Source: Berkiella_A sp963976875 (GTDB taxonomy: Bacteria; Pseudomonadota; Gammaproteobacteria; Berkiellales; Berkiellaceae). Taken from it: a stretch of 64,000 nucleotides of DNA. The DNA is taken from assembly GCA_963976875.1 (NCBI GenBank), contig CAXBML010000009.1, forward strand, positions 39,952-103,951, read 5' to 3'. The position numbers and the translations under genes were made by a program. Of the stretch, positions 52,009-60,448 are shown piece by piece; the stretch's first letter is position 1, and each line of letters opens with the position of its first letter. The notes below the pieces were generated by a model. The model searched no databases, was not told the origin of the DNA, and saw only the letters and a list, made by a program, of their open reading frames with translations.

Positions 52009-53205
52009 ATGATGACGATTAATTGTGATAAATATCAAAACCTTCCTAACTACTTAGCGCAACATCAACCAGAACATCCTGTTTACTGCTTTAGACAAAA
52101 ACCCTTACATACCGCCGCAAGCTGGTTCAATGCCAACTTTAATGGCAAAGTACTTTACGCTGTTAAGGCTAATCCACATCCATTTGTACTTAAGACTCTT
52201 ATCAACGCTGGAATTAAAAGTTTTGATGTGGCTTCTCTAAATGAAATAACGCTCGTGCACGACATCATGCCTAATGCAGAAATGTATTTCATGCATCCTG
52301 TCAAAAATCTTACTAGCATCCGAGAATCTTATTTTAGATACTTTATAAAAAACTATGCTCTAGATAGTTTTGATGAGCTTGAGAAGATTATGGAAGCAAC
52401 GCACAATGCGAAAGATCTGAATCTTTTTGTTCGTCTCAATATACCCAATAACTATTCTAAAATGGAGTTATCCAGTAAGTTTGGCGTTGCCATAGAAAAA
52501 GCTGTGCAACTTATTAAAGCGGTCAGGGGAAAGGCCTATAAATTAGGAATATGTTTTCATGTAGGATCTCAGTGTATGCATCCAGACGCATATAACTGCG
52601 CATTAAAAATTGTTTCTACCATTCTAAAACAGGCTGAAACGTTTACGGATATAATTGATATAGGTGGTGGCTTTCCCTCTATTTATCCTGGTTTGCATCC
52701 ACCCCCGCTTGACAGTTACATAAACGAAATTAATAAATCCATTAAGTCTTTCGGCTTTCAGGATTCTGAAAAACTGTGTGAACCTGGTAGGGCTTTAGTG
52801 GCCGAAAGTGGTAGTGCTTTGGTTAAAGTAGAACTTCGAAAAGATCATCATTTATATATAAATGATGGTACCTATGGCTCTTTATTCGATGCTTGCCGGC
52901 CACGATTTGTTTTCCCAACCAGACTATTTCGTGGGCACAAAATAGTTGAAACGACTAATGCGCCTTTTTCTTTTTTTGGGCCAACCTGTGACTCCCTTGA
53001 TACAATGGAAGGGCCATTTTTCCTACCTAATGATGTTGCTATGGGAGATTACATTGAAATCGGACAATTAGGTGCTTATGGCATAACTATGCGAACCAAC
53101 TTTAATGGCTTTTATTCGAATGAACAAATTGAACTTGAAGACGAACCAATGCTGTCTATGTATAATCAAAATACAGCAGAAAATAAAAATACTATTGCAG
53201 TGTGA
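52009..53205 (+). CDS. speC: ornithine decarboxylase, PLP fold type III
   Basis: 398 residues; starts at the first of two adjacent ATGs. Alanine-racemase-type decarboxylase: PLP lysine K53 in VLYAVKANPHP, FHVGSQCMHP, the phosphate-binding DIGGGFPSIYPG, EPGRALVAESG and the catalytic Cys in GPTCDSLDTM. It decarboxylates ornithine to putrescine. It is of the eukaryote/alphaproteobacterial type, not the large E. coli SpeC fold, so the symbol marks function only; a lysine/ornithine dual enzyme is possible. The next gene follows after nine bases. Confidence 0.88.
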   Translation: MMTINCDKYQNLPNYLAQHQPEHPVYCFRQKPLHTAASWFNANFNGKVLYAVKANPHPFVLKTLINAGIKSFDVASLNEITLVHDIMPNAEMYFMHPVKNLTSIRESYFRYFIKNYALDSFDELEKIMEATHNAKDLNLFVRLNIPNNYSKMELSSKFGVAIEKAVQLIKAVRGKAYKLGICFHVGSQCMHPDAYNCALKIVSTILKQAETFTDIIDIGGGFPSIYPGLHPPPLDSYINEINKSIKSFGFQDSEKLCEPGRALVAESGSALVKVELRKDHHLYINDGTYGSLFDACRPRFVFPTRLFRGHKIVETTNAPFSFFGPTCDSLDTMEGPFFLPNDVAMGDYIEIGQLGAYGITMRTNFNGFYSNEQIELEDEPMLSMYNQNTAENKNTIAV

Positions 53206-53214
53206 GATGATTAA

Positions 53215-54246
53215 ATGAAAAAAAATGAATTACTAAACAAGACAATCGAGCATATAAATATAACAAGTTATGATGCAAGACCTATCATTGACAGTATGGC
53301 AAACATGTCTTTTACATCCAGAGATTTATCGAGAGCAACTAGCATTTTTAATGACATGATTAAAGATCCAGATTGTTTTATTATCCTAACGATTGCAGGT
53401 AGTACCTCAGCCGCAGGCTGTATGCAGCTATATTCTGATTTGATTAAATATAATATGGTGGATGCTGTTGTTGCCACTGGTGCGGCAGTTGTTGATATGG
53501 ATTTTTTTGAAGCATTGGGTTTTAAGCATTACCAAGGTCGCTTAGATATAGATGATCGATTACTTCGAGAACACTATATAGATCGCATTTATGATACATT
53601 CATCAATGAAGATGATCTCAAAGCTTGTGATGCGACTATTAAAGAAATTGCAGATAATCTAGAAAAACGTCCCTATAGCTCACGTGAATTTATTCAAGCA
53701 ATGGGGGCATATTTAGCCCAGGGGAATGCGAAAAAATCAGGTTCTTTAATCGAGTTATGCTATCAAAATGATGTTCCCATTTTTTGTCCCGCTTTCTCTG
53801 ATTGCAGTGCAGGTTTTGGTCTAGTTTTACATCAAGCACAAAACCCTGGCCAATACCTATCTATTGATTCTGTTAAAGATTTTCATGAGTTGACCCAGAT
53901 TAAGATCAAAGGTGGCACAAGTGGTTTATTGATGATTGGCGGTGGTACGCCAAAAAATTTCGCACAAGACACAGTTGTTTGTGCAGAAATACTAGGGCAT
54001 CAAGTCGATATGCATAAATATGCCGTGCAAATCACTGTGGCTGATGTAAGAGATGGTGCTTGCTCAAGCTCTACCTTAAAAGAAGCTTGCTCTTGGGGTA
54101 AAGTAGATACAACTCAAGAGCAAATGGTCTATGCCGAAGCAACCAGTGTTCTTCCGTTATTAGCCAGTGATGCTTATCATCGCGGACACTGGAAAAATAG
54201 AACACGCAAGCATTTTAGTCAAATATTTAAAGAAGAAGTCGTATAA
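53215..54246 (+). CDS. deoxyhypusine-synthase-like protein (putative homospermidine/spermidine-forming enzyme)
   Basis: 343 residues. DHS-family features: ILTIAGSTSAAGCMQLYSDL for NAD binding, a VDAVVATGAAVVDMDFFEAL segment, CPAFSDCSAGFGL, and the active-site lysine K247 in LLMIGGGTPKNF (eukaryotic GGGxxKHH). The C-terminal part is DGACSSSTLKEACSWGKVD. True DHS transfers an aminobutyl group from spermidine to eIF5A; bacteria have no eIF5A, and bacterial or plant homologues transfer it to putrescine or another small amine, giving homospermidine. Here it sits between ornithine decarboxylase and an agmatinase-like gene with gaps of nine and two bases. Confidence 0.88.
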   Translation: MKKNELLNKTIEHINITSYDARPIIDSMANMSFTSRDLSRATSIFNDMIKDPDCFIILTIAGSTSAAGCMQLYSDLIKYNMVDAVVATGAAVVDMDFFEALGFKHYQGRLDIDDRLLREHYIDRIYDTFINEDDLKACDATIKEIADNLEKRPYSSREFIQAMGAYLAQGNAKKSGSLIELCYQNDVPIFCPAFSDCSAGFGLVLHQAQNPGQYLSIDSVKDFHELTQIKIKGGTSGLLMIGGGTPKNFAQDTVVCAEILGHQVDMHKYAVQITVADVRDGACSSSTLKEACSWGKVDTTQEQMVYAEATSVLPLLASDAYHRGHWKNRTRKHFSQIFKEEVV

Positions 54247-54248
54247 CA

Positions 54249-55169
54249 ATGTTTAAATTTATGTCGCCTAATGAAGGGTTTTTGGGATTAAAAGGTTCTG
54301 ATGTCAGCCACACATCAGAACAAGCTACAGCTTACATTATACCCTATGGCTTGGAGGCAAGCGTCTCCTATGGAGCGGGTACCGCTCATGGGCCCGAGGC
54401 CGTTATTCAGGCTTCTCATCAAGTTGAGCTATTTGATGAACAGTGGTGGCATGAAATATATCGTGAATATGGTATTGCGACGCTTGAATATCCTGATATC
54501 CCACAAGATTTAAATCAGGCAATTTCTCACTTAAAAAAAATTACACGGGATGTTGTTTCTGCCAAAAAATTTCCTTTATTTTTAGGCGGAGAGCATACTA
54601 TAACTGCAGGCATTATCGCAGAACTTTCAATGCATCATGAAGCGATTACTATTTTACATTTTGATGCTCATGCAGATCTTAGAGATGGATACGATGGGGT
54701 ACATTATTCGCATGCAGCAGCACTAAGAAGATGCTTAGATAATACAAATGTCTCATTAGTTTCTTTTGGGATTCGTAATATTTCACAGGAAGAAGTACCA
54801 TTTCTTGAAGCAAATTTAGATCGAATTAAAATCTACTGGGCTAAAGATAAGTCTACCTGGGATTATAAGGCATTTGAAGCTTATATACGGAATAAGACAG
54901 TTTATCTTTCTTTTGACGTTGATGGGTTTGATTCAAGCTTGATGCCAGCTACAGGGACACCTGAACCAGGTGGTCTTTTTTGGGATGATGTTATGCAGAT
55001 TATAGATAAAGCTTCAAGTATAAGTCACTTTATCGGTGCTGATATTTGTGAGCTAGCCCCCAAAGATGGCCTGCATGCGTGTGATTTTTTGGTTGCAAAG
55101 CTAGCGTATAAGATATTATCATTTAGTTTGGCAGCAAAGAAAAAAAAGCGTTTTTTAAATTGTGAGTAA
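54249..55169 (+). CDS. speB: agmatinase / ureohydrolase family protein
   Basis: 306 residues, arginase fold. The two-manganese site is complete: His in FLGGEHTITAG, LHFDAHADLRDGY with its Asp/His ligands, and SFDVDGFDSSLMPATGTPEP. Agmatinase releases urea from agmatine to give putrescine. The genomic position raises the alternative that it acts on an aminobutyl- or aminopropyl-agmatine. No arginine decarboxylase is in the window. It is the last gene of the polyamine operon; no clear terminator follows. Confidence 0.85.
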   Translation: MFKFMSPNEGFLGLKGSDVSHTSEQATAYIIPYGLEASVSYGAGTAHGPEAVIQASHQVELFDEQWWHEIYREYGIATLEYPDIPQDLNQAISHLKKITRDVVSAKKFPLFLGGEHTITAGIIAELSMHHEAITILHFDAHADLRDGYDGVHYSHAAALRRCLDNTNVSLVSFGIRNISQEEVPFLEANLDRIKIYWAKDKSTWDYKAFEAYIRNKTVYLSFDVDGFDSSLMPATGTPEPGGLFWDDVMQIIDKASSISHFIGADICELAPKDGLHACDFLVAKLAYKILSFSLAAKKKKRFLNCE

Positions 55170-55470
55170 ATTCTTATGAAGATGATAAAACAATGGCAAC
55201 AATTTAAATGTGATTAAAAACGCGACCATGAATCCTAAAAAGAAAACCTAACCTAAAAGACTGTTGTTTTTCTTGTTTTTGCTCTCAATAGAGTAAGGAT
55301 ATAGCAATTTAAGGAAATACAAAAAACACTGTGGATTTAGATAGACTTCATGAGCGTATGGGGTCGTATTGATACAAAATTATCTGTACGTCACAAATAC
55401 TTAATAAATTGGTATAATCAATTTGTTTTTGTATCAGGATAATACGGTTAGCAAAGATTTTAGGGATATT
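55170..55470. other. intergenic region, nothing recognised
   Basis: 301 AT-rich bases between the ureohydrolase gene and the lipase-like gene. I see no frame with a ribosome-binding site, no dyad of note and no transposase remnant. AGGGAT, five bases before the ATG at 55471, is the ribosome-binding site of the next gene. Confidence 0.4.
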
Positions 55471-56157
55471 ATGACCGATCAATCAACAGATTATATTGTC
55501 ATTTTGCATGGTATATTACGCTCAAGTCATCACATGCGAAAATTGACAGCATTCCTGTCTGAGCAAGGGTATGAGGTGATCGCCATTGATTATCCTTCTT
55601 CACAGCATTGTATTGAAGAGCTGATTGATATTATTCATCAAAAAATAGAAGCGCAAGTGATTATAGACAAGCCTATTCATTTTGTTGGATATTCATTAGG
55701 TGGTCTACTATTAAGAGCTTTATTACATAAATATCAATATAAAAGATTAGGACGCGTTGTTCAATTAGCGCCACCAAACCAGGGGAGCGAAATTGCTGAT
55801 TTACTGAAAGGTAACTGGCTATATCAAAAGATATATGGACCAGCAGGCCAACAACTTATTACGAATCAAAAAGAGTTTGAGCATTTATTTGGCAAAGTAA
55901 ACTACTCTGTGGGCGTTATTTCAGGTGACCTGAATATTGACCCTTTTTGTGCATTTTTTATCCCTGGCTCACATGATGGGAAGGTTTCTGTTGAGCGTAG
56001 CAAATTATCTGACATGACGGATCATATTGTTGTTCGAGCGAGCCATACATTTTTCCCTCATAGTAAAAGCGTCCAACAACAAACGTTATATTTTATACAG
56101 CATAACTGCTTCAATCATTCTTCTCCTTCTGAAAGACCTTCTTGCGAAAAAACTTGA
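55471..56157 (+). CDS. alpha/beta hydrolase, lipase-like
   Basis: 228 residues from the ATG at 55471, supported by AGGGAT five bases upstream; an in-frame TTG 48 bases earlier is less likely. The fold starts with YIVILHGILRSSHHMRKL (oxyanion HG), the nucleophile elbow is HFVGYSLGGLLLRALLHKY (GxSxG), the acid residue lies in HDGKVSVERSKL and the final His in RASHTFFPHS. Substrates are probably acyl esters. There is no signal peptide. Its 3' end runs into the formyltransferase fragment in another frame. Confidence 0.85.
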   Translation: MTDQSTDYIVILHGILRSSHHMRKLTAFLSEQGYEVIAIDYPSSQHCIEELIDIIHQKIEAQVIIDKPIHFVGYSLGGLLLRALLHKYQYKRLGRVVQLAPPNQGSEIADLLKGNWLYQKIYGPAGQQLITNQKEFEHLFGKVNYSVGVISGDLNIDPFCAFFIPGSHDGKVSVERSKLSDMTDHIVVRASHTFFPHSKSVQQQTLYFIQHNCFNHSSPSERPSCEKT

Positions 56158-56329
56158 TGTTAATAATGAGAAGGGCACACAATTGATTGAAAAATATGAA
56201 CCTGATATTATTATTTCAGCCTATTTCAACCAAATATTAAAGCCTCATATTTTAGCGTTAGGCAAACAGGAGGCTTTAAATTTCCATCCAGGATGGCTTC
56301 CAGTCTATCGTGGTGCTATGAGCAGCTGA
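56130..56329 (+). pseudogene. formyltransferase fragment
   Basis: In the frame ending at 56329 the sequence reads KDLLAKKLDVNNEKGTQLIE, then EPDIIISAYFNQILKPHILA and NFHPGWLPVYRGAMS. This is the core of the formyltransferase family (the N-H-D/SLLPxYRG region), for which one expects another 100-plus residues, but the frame stops at once. No start or N-terminal Rossmann part is visible. It overlaps the end of the lipase-like gene, so it is probably a relic truncated by rearrangement. Confidence 0.65.
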
Positions 56330-56379
56330 ATTTTCTAGATAATGCAATATGGAATGGATTGAATCTGCCGCTTCTTCAA

Positions 56380-56871
56380 CTAATGTCCACTGAGTTCTAT
56401 CAGGCAAAGGTATTCCCAACGTTTTTTAATTGGTTTAACAATATTACCTGGAGAGACAGGCCATAATCTACCACTGTAAAGTGCAGGACATTCTTGTCCA
56501 GTTTTATATTCGGTGTACTCGACATTAACTGTTTCAATTTCAGTGTAATTATCTGCACTCAAGCGACTCTGATTTTTAGAGACTGCGCGTTTATTCTCAG
56601 GCGACAAAGGGTTAATTGGATCTTTTGGCTTTGCTGGATTTTTTGAGGTTTTATTTCTGATGTTCCCCCAAAAGCATGTCGCAGTTTATGGATGGAAATA
56701 TTTTTTTTCAACAATGCATTTTTGTAACCAGCAGTTAAATTCAATTAGCCCAACAAGAACATTGCTATCATCTTCGGTAAGGTGATTACTTTTTATACGA
56801 GAGATCAGTTCTGCTTTTTTAGTCTGAGTCAGCTCTATACGCTCTGGGGCTGCGGTCACAAAAATTATCAT
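56380..56871 (-). mobile_element. remnant of an IS66-family transposase (TnpC N-terminal part)
   Basis: Leftward, three frames in order give the IS66 pattern: LISRIKSNHLTEDDSNVLVG and LIEFNCWLQ (family: ...LSEEDRxLLLxLIxxxxWLQ); then LLKKNISIHKLRHAFGGTSE (family: EKxLSIxRLRxxLFGxxSEK); then TGQECPALYSGRLWPVSPGN (zinc-ribbon-like CPxCxGxLxP). At least two frameshifts separate the pieces and the catalytic DDE part is missing. Confidence 0.65.
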
Positions 56872-57079
56872 TTGCTACTTCTTGGCGAGCCATTCTACCA
56901 GGAAAGCGTGTATTAGCTAGCGTATGTTTTAAAGCTAGCAAAGCAATTGCTCACTGGAAGGACACGGAATTTGCGCCATTTATCTGGTATTTATGATCAC
57001 TCGTTATTAACAAGTTGAATAACTATGTCTGTCATATATCATGTTCTTTACTTTAATTACTTATGCAATAGTTTAAATT

Positions 57080-58822
57080 ATGAACATCGATATACATCAG
57101 GAAGCCACTTTTCGATATTTGTTAGAAATAAAGAAATATTTAAAACAAAACCCCATTCGCAGTATTAAGAGTAAAGAATATGGCACTATGGTCAATCTTC
57201 TATATATTATAGAACACTTGTCAGATACACCGAACACTGAAAATGATTATAAATCGCTTTATACCCAGCTCCATGAAGCTGCTGATACTATTGCGAAATA
57301 TGAGCTGTTAAGTAAGAGAAGAAAAAACAACTCTCCTTTAGATGGTCTGTTTATAAAATTATTTGAAAATGACTCCAATATTCATGATTTTATTGCAAAG
57401 AACGTTCTGCCAAAAGAAGGCGACCGAACTTCTACGGGTGTACAAGCGAATTTACAACAAAATACCACTGCGCCGAGTGCTTTATGGGATATTACCCATC
57501 CCGATAATAAATTAAATGCCTTTTTCTGCAGCATGTTGGGACTATTTGATTACAATCCTCTTAAGCGTAACAACGTGCCTTATGTGGCTTTTAATGAAAA
57601 ACAATTGCAGCAAGACAAAAAATGCCTGAGAATTGGCGCACAAACGCAAGACGCAAATGTTGTGAATCCTTCTTTCGAACGTTATTTATTAGCGAATACT
57701 AGAAAGGAAACAAAAGCCCGAGATGAAGATAAAGATTATGATTATGATTATGTTTATATCAGCTTGTTAAAACGCAATGAGACCTCCCAGAACACCCAAA
57801 AGTCCTATTTTTCACAATTACTCGACAGGTTTGTACGGTTCTCAGAAGGCTCACGTGCGAGCAGCTTAGAAGCGTTAAATGAAAAAGAAGATTTGAAAAC
57901 AGCAGTGATATCCCTACCAGCGGATAATGAATATTTAGAACGATCCTTTAGCATGGATACTGGAAGTGGTAACAACGCAAGTAGACCTCAAAGCTTAGAA
58001 GCCATATTAAATGATCTTAAGGACAACATCAAACACAATAGAAATGATTTCTACTTTTCCGATAAGGTGAAAGCCAAGCTGTTTGGTAAACGGTGTGATA
58101 ATGGTAAAATTGAAAAGTTATTTTCACAAGCGGCACAAGAAATTCTAGGTGCACAAGCTAAAGGTTCTATGTCGAAGGTGTTTTTGAATGATGAGCAAAG
58201 AACTGCATTGTTGTTCCATTTCATCAAGTCTAATCTTACCAGCCATATATTAAAGACTTTAGATCCTAAAGCTTATAACATTACTTGTAAGGATGCTATA
58301 GACCGGGGTGGTATTCATACGCTTTGGTATCATATGGAATTGATGCACAAAAAAGGCACGCCTTTATCGGAAGTTGAATTTTTCAAGTATTTAGATACGC
58401 CCGCTATGATTGTCAAGTATAGACCCCTAAATCACAACAGAAATTTGTTGTGGAATGTTCTTAAACATCGTATGGAATCAGATGTATCTTTTAGAGAAAG
58501 CCATCCTTGGGCAGTTGATTGGTTATTAAATAATGCGCCTTCAGGTCAACCCGATTTTTCTTTTAACCCTCAAAAAGATATCAAAAAAATCAAATCTGAC
58601 AAAGGGATTAAGAAGGCTAATAATCAACGTGCCATCAACGCAATCAAGAAAGCGCCTGCGGTAAAACTTGAAGATGTATTTGCAACTTTTTCAAACAAGA
58701 AGCCCGTTCTGATACCGGCGTTTCAATCGCAAAAAGCATTTTGCAAAATAATATATGCACAGACCGCATCTTCTAAGCAATTTAGGAGAGTGTCTTGCAG
58801 AAAAGCAGTATCGGCTGCCTAA
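57080..58822 (+). CDS. large hypothetical protein with CX5R phosphatase-like motif
   Basis: 580 residues, no signal peptide or membrane segment. The N-terminal 110 residues are helical. An acidic stretch (RDEDKDYDYDYVYI) lies at about residue 215. The C-terminal third holds ITCKDAIDRGGIHTLWYHME, in which C403-x5-R409 fits the P-loop of cysteine phosphatases (CX5R), followed by AMIVKYRPLNHNRNLLWNVL with conserved-looking Arg/His/Asn. I recall CKDxIDRGG-like motifs in uncharacterised Legionellales proteins, but cannot name one. The last 60 residues are basic. A phosphoinositide- or protein-phosphatase effector is a reasonable hypothesis. Confidence 0.65.
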   Translation: MNIDIHQEATFRYLLEIKKYLKQNPIRSIKSKEYGTMVNLLYIIEHLSDTPNTENDYKSLYTQLHEAADTIAKYELLSKRRKNNSPLDGLFIKLFENDSNIHDFIAKNVLPKEGDRTSTGVQANLQQNTTAPSALWDITHPDNKLNAFFCSMLGLFDYNPLKRNNVPYVAFNEKQLQQDKKCLRIGAQTQDANVVNPSFERYLLANTRKETKARDEDKDYDYDYVYISLLKRNETSQNTQKSYFSQLLDRFVRFSEGSRASSLEALNEKEDLKTAVISLPADNEYLERSFSMDTGSGNNASRPQSLEAILNDLKDNIKHNRNDFYFSDKVKAKLFGKRCDNGKIEKLFSQAAQEILGAQAKGSMSKVFLNDEQRTALLFHFIKSNLTSHILKTLDPKAYNITCKDAIDRGGIHTLWYHMELMHKKGTPLSEVEFFKYLDTPAMIVKYRPLNHNRNLLWNVLKHRMESDVSFRESHPWAVDWLLNNAPSGQPDFSFNPQKDIKKIKSDKGIKKANNQRAINAIKKAPAVKLEDVFATFSNKKPVLIPAFQSQKAFCKIIYAQTASSKQFRRVSCRKAVSAA

Positions 58823-58883
58823 CAGTGAGCTCGAACTTAGAAAACTACACTTTGTGTGTGGTTCGCTAAATTTTGAATTAACT

Positions 58884-58921
58884 GTGTCCTTCCGATAAAT
58901 AATTATTTATTGGAAGGACAC
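58884..58921. repeat. 38-bp palindrome made of two head-to-head IS-end-like sequences
   Basis: GTGTCCTTCC at 58884-58893 and GGAAGGACAC at 58912-58921 flank ATAAATAATTATTTAT, itself a perfect palindrome. The right arm with its flank (GGAAGGACACG...GCGCC) recurs at 56955-56980, next to the IS66 remnant. Two abutting terminal inverted repeats suggest IS ends or the footprint of IS circle-junction insertion. The surrounding 462-base gap (58823-59284) has no intact gene. Confidence 0.65.
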
Positions 58922-59005
58922 GCTCAATATCTGCGCCTTATAGTCCGCCCCGTTTACACTGATAATTTCTGGATTAGTTGCATTGCAAGTCCACTTTTTC
59001 GTTTT

Positions 59006-59191
59006 TTACCAAAATTTCTTCCTTGCCGATTTCATTTTATAAACCATAGCATTAGAGTACCACTTGAGTAATATTCGGCACTTATGTGGAGGAGACCATT
59101 TAATTCCTTGTTCGTCGGTATAATTCATAATGCTAGTAAACCCATAAAATCGTGCATTAGCAAGGGTATGCCTTACGGCTGATGATGACAT
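59006..59191 (-). other. relic ORF related to sequence next to the IS66 remnant
   Basis: A 61-codon leftward frame (SAVRHTLANARFYGFTSI ... KMKSARKKFW) shares HTLANxRFxG with a broken frame at 56880-56940 (LKHTLANTRFPGR). Both lie next to copies of the GGAAGGACAC sequence. I take it as part of a decayed mobile element rather than a gene. Confidence 0.35.
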
Positions 59192-59284
59192 TTTTCACCT
59201 TAAATATCAGGAAATATGGCATTTACATTCCAGGTGAGAGCCTATAGAATGATGCTTGATCTTTAGAGCCATGTAAAACATACT

Positions 59285-59689
59285 ATGTCAAAAAATAATG
59301 CATTTATCATTTTTAATAAATATGTACTTCCAACTTTAGTTTTTATTGTACTTCTGGCCAGCGCTCTATTGCTGGGTTCAAAAACCTATAACCTCTTAGC
59401 TTATAATTTAAAATTAAGTGTGCTCGTTAGCCGGGCAGCAAGCATGTTGGTTTTTGTGTGTATTAGCAGCGGTGCGCTTTTGAACCTTTGTCTCAGTGTA
59501 AAAAAAGGCTCCCCGTACTTATTGAACAGTAATACTCTTAAAAAATATGAACTTCCAATCTTGGTCATTATTGTTCTCCTATTCCTGTATAACTTCTTAG
59601 CCTATAGTTTAGGATTAGATTCGTCATCAAAGATATATTTAATTGCATTAAAAATAATAATGCTGATTTTGAGATTATGTGTGGGCTAA
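59285..59689 (+). CDS. hypothetical membrane protein (134 aa)
   Basis: Four hydrophobic segments: VLPTLVFIVLLASALLLGS, a second around residues 43-66 (ASMLVFVCISSGALLNLCL), a third around residues 89-107 (LPILVIIVLLFLYNFLAYSL) and a short fourth at the C terminus (YLIALKIIMLILRL). The halves are alike (KYVLPTLVFIVLLASALL and KYELPILVIIVLLFLYN), which suggests an internal duplication. No ribosome-binding site is evident. It lies between mobile-element relics. Family unknown. Confidence 0.4.
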   Translation: MSKNNAFIIFNKYVLPTLVFIVLLASALLLGSKTYNLLAYNLKLSVLVSRAASMLVFVCISSGALLNLCLSVKKGSPYLLNSNTLKKYELPILVIIVLLFLYNFLAYSLGLDSSSKIYLIALKIIMLILRLCVG

Positions 59690-59728
59690 CAAATTGCCAT
59701 GTAGGAGAGCGCATTATTCCTGGGGCAA

Positions 59729-60148
59729 TTAAGCCGCTTTTTCTAAATTCATAAAACCATCGGTGTCGCTATTCATTTTCAATTCAGGATACCAACGCTA
59801 AAAATAATCTGGTAAATCATTATTAAGAACAGATGTTCTTGCTTTTAATAGATAGTGTGCACCCACATGAGACGATTGCATCTGCTGTTTTTTCACAATT
59901 CGTTTAGTCACCACTTCATTAACTGTAGACTCAACAAAACTAGTGGTGATGGTTTCACCATCACGCCATTTCTCACCATCGTTATGAATGATATGACGAT
60001 TATTTTCAACATACTTAGTCAATTCCTCCAAATGCTTGTAAAGTTCCAGTAAATAATTATTTGCAGGAAGGGGACCGCTGGATGGAAAAAATATTGATAC
60101 AGGAGCCTTCGTTGCACTGAACAACGTTACAATTAAAAAATGGTGCAT
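59729..60148 (-). mobile_element. remnant of ISKra4-like transposase, C-terminal part
   Basis: Leftward, the frame gives WRDGETITTSFVESTVNEVV followed by TKRIVKKQQMQSSHVGAHYL and LKARTSVLNNDLPDYF, then an in-frame TAG at 59798-59800 followed by RWYPELKMNSDTDGFMNLEK and a TAA at 59729. The SFVESxVNxVxxKRxVKKQQMxW...GAHxLLxxRT block is that of ISKra4-family transposases. The expected N-terminal two thirds are missing. The TAG probably arose from CAG. Confidence 0.65.
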
Positions 60149-60292
60149 ACAACAATAAGATTTATCATTAATCGCTAATATTGGATTAGATCATTTTAAT
60201 AGGTAGATAAATAAAAGCTCGGCTAAAGTAACCAAATATTGCAAAAGAAATTGCTCTGCTTTGGTGAAACCTTTTAAAACAACCTCCATTCA

Positions 60293-60448
60293 TCGCCCAG
60301 CTATTACCACAAATCTGAAGTTATCTTTTTCAAGATCATATCTAGTGTTTTTTTAACAAAAACCCTAGTACTAAATTTTGCACCCAACAAATGGCGTGCC
60401 ATAATTTGCAAAGTGATTTTAAAGAATATATTAAGATGAGGTTTTATG
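60293..60448 (+). repeat. duplicated upstream region of the tandem ankyrin genes (copy 1)
   Basis: Starting with CCATTCATCGCCCA and ending with the start codon context ATGAGGTTTTATGA, this block recurs at about 63003-63165 before the second ankyrin gene with only scattered differences. It includes GAGG five bases before each ATG and AAAGAATATATTAAG. Both copies probably contain the promoter. Confidence 0.8.
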
